Below, piece by piece: positions 34,862 through 43,248 of a stretch of DNA of 64,000 nucleotides. Every line of letters begins with the position of its first letter. The first letter of the stretch is position 1. The DNA is from Chromohalobacter israelensis (GTDB lineage: Bacteria; Pseudomonadota; Gammaproteobacteria; Pseudomonadales; Halomonadaceae): positions 1 to 64,000 of the forward strand of contig JQNW01000004.1 in the NCBI GenBank assembly GCA_000761475.1, written 5' to 3'. The translations under genes were made by a program, and so were the position numbers. The notes below the pieces were generated by a model. The model did no database searches, was not told the DNA's origin, and saw only the letters and a list, made by a program, of their open reading frames with translations.

Positions 34862-36286
34862 ATGTTTGAAAGTTTGACCGAGCGCCTGTCGGGCACGCTC
34901 AAGTCGATCACCGGTCAGGCCAAGCTGACCGAGGACAACATCAAGGATACCCTGCGCGAGGTGCGTCGTGCACTGCTGGAGGCCGATGTGGCCCTGCCGG
35001 TGGTCAAGGCGTTCGTCGAGCGGGTGCGCGAGCGTGCCGTGGGACAGGAAGTTTCCCGCAGCCTGTCGCCGGGCCAGCAGTTCGTCAAGATCGTCCAGCA
35101 GGAGCTGGAAGCGATCATGGGCGAAGCCAACGAAGCGTTGTCGCTCAAGAGTTCGCCCTCGGTCATTCTGATGGCCGGCTTGCAGGGCGCGGGCAAGACG
35201 ACCTCGGTTGCCAAGCTGGCGCGCTTCCTGCGCGAGCGGGAAAAGAAAAAAGTGCTGGTGGTCTCCGCCGACGTCTATCGTCCCGCGGCCATCGATCAGC
35301 TCGAGACGCTGGCCAACGAGGTGGAGGTCGACTTCTTCCCGTCGACCAGCGCGCAGCGGCCGGTGGAGATTGCCCAGGCGGCGATCAAGCACGCCAAAAT
35401 CCAGTTTCATGACGTCGTGATCGTGGACACCGCCGGCCGGTTGTCCGTCGATCAGGCCATGATGGAAGAAATTCAGGCGCTGCATGGCGCGACCACGCCG
35501 GACGAGACGCTGTTCGTGGTCGATGCGATGACCGGCCAGGATGCGGCGAACACCGCCCAGGCCTTCCACGAAGCGCTGCCGCTGACCGGGGTGATTCTCA
35601 CCAAGGCGGACGGCGATGCGCGTGGCGGGGCGGCGCTCTCCGTGCGCCACGTCACCGGCAAGCCGATCAAGTTCATGGGCATGGGCGAGAAGGTCGACGC
35701 CCTGGAGCCCTTCCATCCGGATCGCGTGGCGTCGCGGATTCTCGGCATGGGCGACATGCTGTCGCTGATCGAGGAGGCCGAGCGCAGCGTCGACGAGGAC
35801 AAGGCGGCGAAGCTGGCCAAGAAGGTCAAGAAGGGCGACGGCTTCGATCTCGAGGACTTCCGTGACCAGCTGCAGCAGCTCAAGAAGATGGGCGGCATGG
35901 GCGGCTTGATGGGCAAGTTGCCGGGCATGGGGCAGATGGCCGAGGCCGCGCAAAGCCCCGGTGCCGAGAAGGAACTGGGCAAGCTCGAGTCGCTGATCAA
36001 CTCGATGACGCCGAAGGAGCGCCGCAAGCCGGAGATCATCAATGGCTCGCGCAAGCGCCGCATCGCGGCGGGGGCGGGGCTGCAGGTGCCCGATCTCAAT
36101 CGTCTGCTCAAGCAGCACAAGCAGATGCAGAAGATGATGAAGAAGGTCGGCAAGAAAGGCGGCATGCAGAAAATGATGCGCGGGATGGCCGGCATGGGCG
36201 GTGGCCCCGGCGGGCCCGGCATGGGTGGCCCGGGAATGGGCGGCCCCGGCATGGGTGGTGGTCCCGGCGGCTTTCCGCGCCGCTGA
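34862..36286 (+). CDS. ffh: Signal recognition particle GTPase Ffh
   Basis: The 474-residue protein begins MFESLTERLSGTLKSITGQAKLTEDNIKDTL, the N domain. The G domain has P-loop LQGAGKTTS (near residue 107), DTAGRL and TKADGDARGG; the methionine-rich M domain binds 4.5S RNA and signal peptides (RKRRIAAGAGLQVPDLNRLL). The tail is a Gly/Pro/Met-rich run with several PGMGG units. It targets membrane proteins co-translationally with FtsY. I use the ATG at 34862 because it follows CGGAGAGC and fits family length; the frame extends upstream without support. It stands alone with its own promoter. Confidence 0.97.
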   Translation: MFESLTERLSGTLKSITGQAKLTEDNIKDTLREVRRALLEADVALPVVKAFVERVRERAVGQEVSRSLSPGQQFVKIVQQELEAIMGEANEALSLKSSPSVILMAGLQGAGKTTSVAKLARFLREREKKKVLVVSADVYRPAAIDQLETLANEVEVDFFPSTSAQRPVEIAQAAIKHAKIQFHDVVIVDTAGRLSVDQAMMEEIQALHGATTPDETLFVVDAMTGQDAANTAQAFHEALPLTGVILTKADGDARGGAALSVRHVTGKPIKFMGMGEKVDALEPFHPDRVASRILGMGDMLSLIEEAERSVDEDKAAKLAKKVKKGDGFDLEDFRDQLQQLKKMGGMGGLMGKLPGMGQMAEAAQSPGAEKELGKLESLINSMTPKERRKPEIINGSRKRRIAAGAGLQVPDLNRLLKQHKQMQKMMKKVGKKGGMQKMMRGMAGMGGGPGGPGMGGPGMGGPGMGGGPGGFPRR

Positions 36287-36306
36287 GTGCGGCGTCTGCT
36301 TGTCAA

Positions 36307-36337
36307 GGAAAAAGGTTTCCAATACGTGCCTTTTTCC
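36307..36337. repeat. 9-bp inverted repeat overlapping the rpsP promoter
   Basis: GGAAAAAGG (36307-36315) and CCTTTTTCC (36329-36337) pair perfectly around 13 bases. The repeat covers the -35 box and spacer of the rpsP promoter. It could be an operator or the terminator of ffh. Confidence 0.65.
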
Positions 36338-36344
36338 GTAGAAT
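36316..36344 (+). promoter_or_regulatory. Promoter of the rpsP-rimM-trmD-rplS operon
   Basis: TTTCCA (36316-36321) and TAGAAT (36339-36344) are 17 bases apart; they match 4 and 5 of 6 consensus positions. The leader to the rpsP ATG is about 75 bases. A TTGTCA at 36300 is an alternative -35 with no good -10. Confidence 0.6.
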
Positions 36345-36423
36345 GCTGCGTCTTCGCAGGTGGGTATGCCCGCCGCGACAGTCCGTGGCGTAACGTAAAA
36401 CTTCAACCGTAGGATTTTAGCGC

Positions 36424-36675
36424 ATGGTTACCATCCGTTTGGCCCGTGGTGGCGCCAAGAAGCGTCCCTTCTATCACCTGACCGTCAGCGACTCGCGCAA
36501 GTCTCGCGACGGCCGCTTCATCGAGCGCATCGGCTTCTTCAACCCGGTGGCCCGTGGTCAGGAAGAGCGTCTGCGCGTCGATCTCGAGCGTGCCGCGCAT
36601 TGGCAGGAACTGGGCGCGCAGGTCTCCGATCGCGTCGCCGAGTTGCTGAAAGAAGCACGCAAGCAGCAAGCGTGA
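36424..36675 (+). CDS. rpsP: Ribosomal protein bS16
   Basis: The 83-residue protein has the S16 signature [41 protein letters not shown]. It is an assembly and structural protein of the 30S subunit. It opens the conserved rpsP-rimM-trmD-rplS operon, and its stop overlaps the rimM start (GTGA). Confidence 0.98.
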
Positions 36676-37244
36676 GTGCGCTGCCCGACATGTCGCACGA
36701 GACCGGTGGCGCCGACACGGCGCAAGACGACGAGCACGTGGTGCTCGGCCGCCTGACCAGTCCCTACGGCGTGAAAGGGTGGCTGAAGGTGTATTCGTAC
36801 ACCAGCCCCATCGAGGGCATCTTCGAGCATGCCGAATGGGTGTTGTCGAAGCGAGGCGAGCGCCGAGCGTGCAAGCTGAGCCAGGGACGCCCCCATGGCA
36901 AAGGGCTGGTCGCCAGCCTGGAAGGCATCTCGAGCCGCGAACTGGCCGAGCAATGGGCCGGCGCGGACATTCTCCTGCCCAAGCAGGCGTTGCCGGCGCT
37001 CGCGCCGGGAGACTATTACTGGTACCAGCTCGAAGGCCTGCGGGTCGAGACGCTGGACGGTGAATGCCTGGGGCAAGTGAACTACCTCTTCGAGACGGGC
37101 GCCAACGATGTACTGGTGATCCGGCCCAGCGAGGCGAGTCTCGATGAGCGGGAACGGCTGTTGCCGTTTCTGCCCGACGACGTGATCCGTCAAGTGGATC
37201 TCGACGCCGGGCGAATGATAGTGGATTGGGATCCCGAATTCTGA
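36672..37244 (+). CDS. rimM: RimM 16S rRNA processing factor
   Basis: The 190-residue protein has an N-terminal RimM domain ([22 protein letters not shown]) and a C-terminal PRC barrel ([24 protein letters not shown] through [24 protein letters not shown]). It assists maturation of the 30S head and binds uS19. The GTG at 36672 overlaps the rpsP stop and gives the nearest-typical length; an in-frame ATG at 36690 is a possible alternative. Operon context supports the assignment. Confidence 0.95.
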
Positions 37245-37283
37245 CGCCGCTTCGGGCGGTGTCGTTGGCCGAGTGATGAAGCC

Positions 37284-38087
37284 GTGTGGATTGGTGTTGT
37301 CTCCCTGTTCCCGGAGATGTTCGAGGCGATCACCCGTTACGGCGTAACGGGGCGTGCCGTCGACCAGGGGTTGCTAGAGGTGGATTTCTGGAATCCCCGG
37401 GATTACGCCACGGATAAGCACCGCACGGTGGATGATCGCCCATACGGCGGTGGCCCCGGCATGCTGATGAAGGTCGCGACGCTGAGACCCGCCATTGCCG
37501 AGGCGCGGCGTGACGCCGAACGCCGTGGCTGTGCGCCGGCGCGCACGCGGGTGGTCTATCTGTCGCCCCAGGGGCGGCGGCTCGACCAGCGCGGCGTGCG
37601 TGAGCTGGCCGATCTGGAGGCACTGATCGTCGTCGCCGGTCGCTACGAAGGCATCGACGAGCGAGTCGTCGAGGCCGACATCGACGAAGAATGGTCGATC
37701 GGCGACTACGTGCTGAGCGGCGGCGAGCTCCCGGCCATGGTGATGGTCGATGCGGTGTCCCGGCTGGTGCCGGGGGTGCTCGGCCACGGCGATTCGGCAC
37801 TCGAGGATTCCTTCAGCGAGGGGCTGCTGGATTGTCCGCACTATACGCGTCCCGAAACCATCGACGGACGCCAGGTGCCGGATATCCTGCTCAGTGGCAA
37901 TCATGCGGCGATCCGCCGCTGGCGACTGAAGCAGTCCCTCGGACGCACCTGGCTCAGGCGGCCCGAGTTGCTCGAGGGTCGCGCTCTGGACCGTGAGCAG
38001 CAGCGCTTGCTCGACGAGTTCATCGCGGAACAAGCCACGAGCCAGAACGTCGGCAGGACGGAGGAGCGACGACCCCTCGAAGAGTGA
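37284..38087 (+). CDS. trmD: TrmD tRNA (guanine-37-N1)-methyltransferase
   Basis: The 267-residue protein begins at GTG with [25 protein letters not shown]. The SPOUT knot is visible in [30 protein letters not shown] and [23 protein letters not shown], which bind SAM and G37. It methylates G37 next to the anticodon of tRNAs reading CNN codons and prevents +1 frameshifting, relevant to the prfB shift only as background biology. It lies between rimM and rplS as in most bacteria. Confidence 0.97.
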   Translation: MWIGVVSLFPEMFEAITRYGVTGRAVDQGLLEVDFWNPRDYATDKHRTVDDRPYGGGPGMLMKVATLRPAIAEARRDAERRGCAPARTRVVYLSPQGRRLDQRGVRELADLEALIVVAGRYEGIDERVVEADIDEEWSIGDYVLSGGELPAMVMVDAVSRLVPGVLGHGDSALEDSFSEGLLDCPHYTRPETIDGRQVPDILLSGNHAAIRRWRLKQSLGRTWLRRPELLEGRALDREQQRLLDEFIAEQATSQNVGRTEERRPLEE

Positions 38088-38195
38088 GGGGCGCGCGTCA
38101 CCCACAACGTCGATTCCCGCGTTTTCGCGACGCCGGGATCACGACCGAAACTCGCTTCAGGCAGCATCGGTCATTCAAACAGTTAGGAGTCAGTC

Positions 38196-38555
38196 ATGAG
38201 CAGCAAGAACAAGGTGATCCAGGCGCTCGAAACCGAGCAGATGGGCAAGGACGTTCCCGAGTTCGCCCCCGGTGACACCGTGACCGTTCAGGTCAAGGTC
38301 GTCGAAGGCAACCGCGAGCGCCTGCAGGCTTTCGAAGGCGTGGTGATCGGCAAGCGCAATCGCGGGCTCAACTCCGCCTTCACCGTGCGCAAGATTTCTC
38401 ACGGTGTCGGCGTCGAGCGTACGTTCCAGACGTACAGCCCGCTGGTCGATTCCATCGAGGTCAAGCGCCGCGGTGACGTCCGCCAGGCCAAGCTGTACTA
38501 CCTCCGCGAGCGCAGCGGCAAGTCCGCACGCATCAAGGAAAAGCTGGCTCGATAA
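38196..38555 (+). CDS. rplS: Ribosomal protein bL19
   Basis: The 119-residue protein has the L19 core [35 protein letters not shown] and ends with [21 protein letters not shown]. It sits at the 30S-50S interface. A GTTAGGAGTC ribosome binding site precedes it. It is the last gene of the rpsP operon and is followed by a terminator. Confidence 0.98.
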
Positions 38556-38607
38556 GCGGCTTTCGGCGCCGGCCAGGCGCCACGAACGCCCCGTTGGGCG
38601 CTCGACG

Positions 38608-38640
38608 AGAACCCTGCGGGCCTGCGGCTCGCGGGGTTCT
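38608..38640 (+). terminator. Terminator of the rpsP-rimM-trmD-rplS operon
   Basis: AGAACCC and GGGTTCT close a stem that continues with wobble pairs for about 13 bp around CCTGCGG. The tail is only TTCTTGC. It lies 53 bases after rplS. Confidence 0.7.
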
Positions 38641-38681
38641 TGCATATTGGGCGGCCGTGGGCGGTACCGGGGAGGGAGACG

Positions 38682-39569
38682 GTGAACGATCTCGAATGGC
38701 GCGATGCCTTTCTCGATGGGTTATGGCTGGAGCGAGGGTTGAGCCAGCATACGCTGGCGGCCTACCGGCGTGACCTGGATGCCTGGCTCGCGCATCTCGC
38801 GGCGCGTGGCGCATGCCTGATGGCGCCCGACGAACAGGCGCTGGAGACGTTCCTGGCGGCGCGTCGCGAGCACTACCACCCTCGCTCGGTGGCCCGTCTG
38901 CTGTCCTGCTTGCGGCGTTTCTACCGTTGGGCGCTGGCCGAGGGGCACGTCAGCGTCGACCCGCTGGCCGACGCACGTGCCCCCAGGGCCGTCGCCAAAT
39001 TGCCCGATACCCTGGACGAGGCCGAGGTGGAACGGCTGCTCGCGGCGCCCGATGTCGAGCTGCCGCTGGGTCTGCGGGACCGCACCATGCTCGAGGTGCT
39101 CTATGGGTGCGGCTTGCGCGTTTCCGAGCTGGTGGGCCTGACGGTGGACGCGGTCAATCTGCGCCAGGGAGTGCTGCGCGTGCTCGGCAAGGGCGACAAG
39201 GAGCGCCTGGTGCCGCTGGGCGAGGAGGCGACCGCATGGCTGGCGCGCTACTTGCGCCAGGGACGCGGCGACTTGATGCAGGATCCTACCCGGCCGCCCT
39301 TGTTTCCCGGCCGACACGATGGCTTCATGACGCGTCAGACGTTCTGGCACCGCATCAAGCGACATGCCGTGTCGGCGGGCATCGACAAGCCGCTGTCGCC
39401 GCATACGTTGCGTCATGCGTTCGCGACGCACCTGTTGAATCATGGCGCCAACTTGCGTGTCGTACAGATGTTGCTGGGTCATAGCGACCTGTCGACCACG
39501 CAAATCTATACCCAAGTGGCCCAGGCGCGGCTGGAAGCGCTGCACGCCCAACATCATCCCAGAGGTTGA
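38682..39569 (+). CDS. xerD: Tyrosine recombinase XerD
   Basis: The 295-residue protein starts at GTG after GGAGGGAGAC. The N-terminal SAM-like domain (about 5-90: FLDGLWLERGLSQHTLAAYRRDL) is followed by the catalytic domain with the Arg of LYGCGLRVSEL, Lys in GKGDKERLVPLG, HTLRHAFATHLL, LGHSDLSTTQIYT with His and the nucleophile Tyr. It resolves chromosome dimers at dif with XerC and FtsK. It is followed closely by dsbC, the arrangement conserved in gammaproteobacteria. Confidence 0.95.
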   Translation: MNDLEWRDAFLDGLWLERGLSQHTLAAYRRDLDAWLAHLAARGACLMAPDEQALETFLAARREHYHPRSVARLLSCLRRFYRWALAEGHVSVDPLADARAPRAVAKLPDTLDEAEVERLLAAPDVELPLGLRDRTMLEVLYGCGLRVSELVGLTVDAVNLRQGVLRVLGKGDKERLVPLGEEATAWLARYLRQGRGDLMQDPTRPPLFPGRHDGFMTRQTFWHRIKRHAVSAGIDKPLSPHTLRHAFATHLLNHGANLRVVQMLLGHSDLSTTQIYTQVAQARLEALHAQHHPRG

Positions 39570-39571
39570 TC

Positions 39572-40309
39572 ATGCCAAGAGTCCCGTTGTCCGTCCTGGG
39601 AGGTGCCCTGGCCCTCCTGATCGCACCGCTGACGCTCGCCGCTCCTCCCGAGGGGCTGGCCGACAAGCTGAACCACAATGGCCAGCCGCTGCCGGTGATC
39701 TCGATCGATGATTCACCACTGTCGGGGCTCTATGAGGTGCATCTCAAGGGTGGTCAGACTCTCTATACCGATGCGAATGGCGAGTACATGGTGGTCGGCG
39801 ACCTCTATCGAAACCGCGATGGGCAGATGATCAACCTCACCGAGCGTGCCGCCAACGAGCGCCGGGTCGAGCGGCTCGATGCGATTCCCGACGAGCAACG
39901 CGTGATTTACAAGCCCGCCGGCGAGGTCAAGGCACGCGTGACCGTGTTCACCGATACCTCGTGCCCTTATTGCCAGAAGCTGCATGAAGCCGTACCCCGT
40001 CTCAATCAGATGGGAATCGAGGTAGACTATCTGGCCTTCCCGCGTGCCGGTGTCGACTCCGAGGCGGCGCGGGTGATGCGCCACGCCTGGTGTGCCGACA
40101 ATGCCAGCGAGGCATTGAGTGCCGCCATGCGCGGCGACGACGCACCGACCTCCGCGGCGCAGTGCGATGCGCCGGTGGCCGAGCAGCATGCCCTGGGCAT
40201 CGAGCTGGGCATTCAGGGCACGCCCGCCATCGTGCTGCCGGATGGCCGCATGCTGCCGGGATACGTGCCGCCGGAGCGGCTGGCCGCGATGCTGGGCATC
40301 GACGAGTGA
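39572..40309 (+). CDS. dsbC: Thiol:disulfide interchange protein DsbC
   Basis: The 245-residue protein has a signal peptide (about 1-24, ending TLAA), an N-terminal dimerisation domain (about 30-90) and a thioredoxin domain with the active-site CPYC (Cys131 and Cys134; TDTSCPYCQKL), plus the structural Cys pair in HAWCADN and AAQCDAP and the cis-Pro loop QGTPAIV. It isomerises wrong disulfides in the periplasm and is kept reduced by DsbD. The ATG is three bases after the xerD stop, so the two are coupled. Confidence 0.95.
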   Translation: MPRVPLSVLGGALALLIAPLTLAAPPEGLADKLNHNGQPLPVISIDDSPLSGLYEVHLKGGQTLYTDANGEYMVVGDLYRNRDGQMINLTERAANERRVERLDAIPDEQRVIYKPAGEVKARVTVFTDTSCPYCQKLHEAVPRLNQMGIEVDYLAFPRAGVDSEAARVMRHAWCADNASEALSAAMRGDDAPTSAAQCDAPVAEQHALGIELGIQGTPAIVLPDGRMLPGYVPPERLAAMLGIDE

Positions 40310-40391
40310 ACGACGAACGACAAGACGATTCCGCCTCCGGCCCGGTGCCGGAGGCCGCTGGACACATACACTGAACAAGGGGAGCGTGACG

Positions 40392-41708
40392 TTGAAACCG
40401 GTGAGAGTAGGTATCTGTGGGCTAGGGACCGTGGGTGGCGGTACCTTCAATGTGTTGACGCGCAACGCGGACGACATCGCGCGTCGCGCCAGCCGGCCGA
40501 TCGTGGTCGAGCAGGTTGGCGCGCGTCGCGACAACCCGCAATGCGAGACCGCCGGGGTCAAGGTCACCCGTGACGTCTTCGAAGTGGCCCGCAACCCGGA
40601 TGTCGATGTGCTGGTCGAACTGATCGGCGGCTATGACGTGGCACGCGAACTGGTGATGACCGCCATCGAGCATGGCAAGCACGTGGTCACCGCCAACAAG
40701 GCACTGATCGCGGTTCACGGCAACGAGATCTTCCAGGCGGCGCACGAAAAGGGCGTGATCGTGGCCTTCGAGGCGGCCGTGGCGGGCGGCATTCCGGTGA
40801 TCAAGTCCCTGCGCGAGGGGCTGGGTGCCAACCGCATCCAGTGGCTGGCCGGCATCATCAACGGTACCGGCAACTACATTCTCACTCACATGCGCGACGA
40901 GGGCCGTGCCTTCGACGACGTGCTCGCCGAAGCGCAGGCCCTGGGCTATGCCGAGAGCGATCCCACCTTCGACGTCGAAGGCATCGACGCCGCGCACAAG
41001 CTGACGATTCTCGCCTCGATCGCCTTCGGTGTGCCGCTGCAGTTCGACAAGGCCTACACCGAAGGCATTTCTCGGGTCACCGCCGAGGATGTCGAGCAGG
41101 CCGACCAGCTGGGTTACGTCATCAAGCACCTGGGGATTTCCAAGCGCACCGACAATGGCCTCGAGCTGCGCGTGCACCCGACGTTGATTCCCAAGGAACG
41201 TCTGCTGGCCAGCGTGCATGGCGTGAAGAACGCCATTGCCGTGATGGGCGATGCCGTGGGACCGACCCTGTACTATGGTGCCGGCGCAGGAGCCGAACCC
41301 ACGGCCTCGGCGGTGGTCGCCGACCTGCTCGACGTGGCCCGCGACATCACCACCGAGCATCATTACCGCGTGCCGTACCTGGCCTTCAGCGGCATCGACG
41401 AAGCCGATGGTTCGTTGCCGATCCTGCCCATGGAAGACATCGTCACCGCCTATTACCTGCGTCTGCTGGCGGTGGACCGCCCGGGCGTGCTGGCACGGGT
41501 GGCGACGATTCTCTCCGAGCAGGGGATCTCCATCGAGGCGATCATCCAGAAGGAGGCCATCGAGGGAGAACTGGTCCCCATCATCCTGATGACGCATCGC
41601 ACGCGCGAGCAGCACATGAACGAGGCGATCCGCCAGCTCGAGTCGCTGGCCGATATCGCCGGACCGGTGAACCGCATCCGGGTCGAGTCGCTCGACGAGA
41701 ACGAATAA
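40392..41708 (+). CDS. hom: Homoserine dehydrogenase
   Basis: The 438-residue protein begins KPVRVGICGLGTVGGGTFNVLTR, with the NAD(P)-binding GxGxxG. Then follow the catalytic region NKALIAVHG, AGIINGTGNYIL and the ACT regulatory domain (about 350-435: YYLRLLAVDRPGVLARVATIL). It reduces aspartate semialdehyde to homoserine for Thr and Met. The start is probably TTG at 40392, seven bases after GGGGAG; GTG at 40386 is an alternative that sits too close to the site. It is monofunctional (no aspartokinase). thrC follows, and a small hairpin lies between. Confidence 0.95.
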   Translation: MKPVRVGICGLGTVGGGTFNVLTRNADDIARRASRPIVVEQVGARRDNPQCETAGVKVTRDVFEVARNPDVDVLVELIGGYDVARELVMTAIEHGKHVVTANKALIAVHGNEIFQAAHEKGVIVAFEAAVAGGIPVIKSLREGLGANRIQWLAGIINGTGNYILTHMRDEGRAFDDVLAEAQALGYAESDPTFDVEGIDAAHKLTILASIAFGVPLQFDKAYTEGISRVTAEDVEQADQLGYVIKHLGISKRTDNGLELRVHPTLIPKERLLASVHGVKNAIAVMGDAVGPTLYYGAGAGAEPTASAVVADLLDVARDITTEHHYRVPYLAFSGIDEADGSLPILPMEDIVTAYYLRLLAVDRPGVLARVATILSEQGISIEAIIQKEAIEGELVPIILMTHRTREQHMNEAIRQLESLADIAGPVNRIRVESLDENE

Positions 41709-41735
41709 TCCAAGCTTCGAGCCGCGAGCCTCGGG

Positions 41736-41757
41736 CCGCGAGCATATTCGCTCGCGG
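41736..41757. repeat. REP-like hairpin between hom and thrC
   Basis: CCGCGAGC and GCTCGCGG form an 8-bp stem around ATATTC; a third copy of GCCGCGAGC lies just upstream (41721-41729). It could be a small intergenic repeat family or an mRNA-stabilising stem. Confidence 0.5.
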
Positions 41758-41792
41758 TCCGGCATCGCCGCTCGCCACTCATGGAGTGAAGC

Positions 41793-43181
41793 ATGCGCTA
41801 TATCAGTACGCGCGGCGAGGCGCCGGCGCTGAGTTTCGAGGATGTCGTGCTGACCGGCATGGCCGCCGACGGTGGCCTGTACGTGCCGGAAACGATCCCC
41901 ACCTTCTCGCAGGCGGAGCTCGAGGCGATGGCCGGGCTGTCCTATGCCGAGATCGCGTTCCGGGTGATGAAGCCGTTCGTGGGCGGGGAGATCGATGACG
42001 CGACCTTCCGGCACCTGGTGGAAGACGCCTACGCGACCTTCAGCCACGAAGCGGTGGTGCCCCTCAACCAGCTGTCGAGCAATCATTTCCTGCTCGAGCT
42101 GTTCCATGGCCCGACCCTGGCGTTCAAGGACGTCGCCCTGCAGCTGCTGGGACGCATCCTCGATCACTTCCTGGCCAAGCGTGGCGAGCGCGCGGTGATC
42201 ATGGGTGCCACGTCCGGGGATACCGGCTCGGCGGCGATCGAAGGCTGCCGGCATTGCGACAATCTGGACATCTTCATCCTGCATCCGCACAACCGGGTGT
42301 CCGAGGTCCAGCGCCGGCAGATGACCACCGTGCTTGCCGACAACGTCTTCAACATCGCCATCGAGGGCAACTTCGATGACGCCCAGGCGATGGTCAAGGC
42401 GAGCTTCGCCGACCAGCGTTTCTTGAAGGGCACGCGCCTGGTGGCGGTGAACTCCATCAACTGGGCGCGCATCATGGCGCAGGTGGTCTACTACGTGGCT
42501 TCTGCCGTGGCGTTGGGCGCGCCGCGCCGCGAGGTGAGCTTCTGCGTGCCGTCCGCCAACTTCGGCAATGTCTTCGCCGGCTACGTGGCATCGCGCATGG
42601 GGTTGCCGGTCAAGCAGTTCATCGTCGCCACCAACGCCAACGACATCCTGCATCGCACCCTGGCCGCCAACGACTTCTCCAAGCAGGCGCTCAAGGCGAC
42701 GCTGGCGCCGTCGATGGATATCGTCGTGTCGTCGAATTTCGAGCGCCTGCTGTTCGAGGCCTATGATCGCGACGGCGCGGCGGTGCGTGACCTGCTCGAG
42801 CGATTCCAGCACGAACCCACGGTGCTTGCCGAGGCGCCCCTGGCGCGACTGCGCGAGCAGTTCTCCAGCTTCAGCGTCGACGACGCGACCATCCTCGAGG
42901 TGATTCGCGAAGCGCATGCCCGCACCAAGGAACTGCTCGATCCGCACACCGCCACCGGGTACCGCGCGGCCGAGCGCGTGCGTGCCGACGAGGTCACCCC
43001 GGTGATCACCCTGGCGACCGCGCATCCGGCCAAGTTCGCCGATGCCGTGTTCAAGGCGGGCATCGACGAAGTGCCGCTGCCGTCTCACATGGATGGCTTG
43101 CTGGAGCGCGAGGAGCGCTACCAGGTACTGCCGGCCGACCTGGAAGCCGTGCAGGCCTTCGTCGCCGCACAGCGCCGCTGA
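41793..43181 (+). CDS. thrC: Threonine synthase
   Basis: The 462-residue protein begins MRYISTRGEAPALSFEDVVLTGMAADGGLYVPE. PLP lysine lies in HGPTLAFKDVALQLL; the ATSGDTGSAA loop binds the phosphate; CVPSANFGNVFAGYVA is conserved downstream. It converts O-phosphohomoserine to threonine. The length and order (N-terminal extension of about 80 residues) match the E. coli-type long form. It follows hom, completing the Thr branch except for the kinase, which is not in this window. Confidence 0.96.
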   Translation: MRYISTRGEAPALSFEDVVLTGMAADGGLYVPETIPTFSQAELEAMAGLSYAEIAFRVMKPFVGGEIDDATFRHLVEDAYATFSHEAVVPLNQLSSNHFLLELFHGPTLAFKDVALQLLGRILDHFLAKRGERAVIMGATSGDTGSAAIEGCRHCDNLDIFILHPHNRVSEVQRRQMTTVLADNVFNIAIEGNFDDAQAMVKASFADQRFLKGTRLVAVNSINWARIMAQVVYYVASAVALGAPRREVSFCVPSANFGNVFAGYVASRMGLPVKQFIVATNANDILHRTLAANDFSKQALKATLAPSMDIVVSSNFERLLFEAYDRDGAAVRDLLERFQHEPTVLAEAPLARLREQFSSFSVDDATILEVIREAHARTKELLDPHTATGYRAAERVRADEVTPVITLATAHPAKFADAVFKAGIDEVPLPSHMDGLLEREERYQVLPADLEAVQAFVAAQRR

Positions 43182-43248
43182 ACCTCACGACGCCGGGGAT
43201 GACCCGGCGTCGTGCATTGCCACCCGCCGTTTTCCGAGGAGCTTGACC

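Noticed and set aside
36600-36671. Start of rimM further upstream
   Set aside because: The frame runs into rpsP without a ribosome binding site, whereas the GTG at 36672 overlaps the rpsP stop and gives normal protein length.
40422-43088. 888-codon open frame opposite hom and thrC
   Set aside because: hom and thrC carry full catalytic motifs on the plus strand. The antisense frame has only His/Gln/Arg-rich composition.
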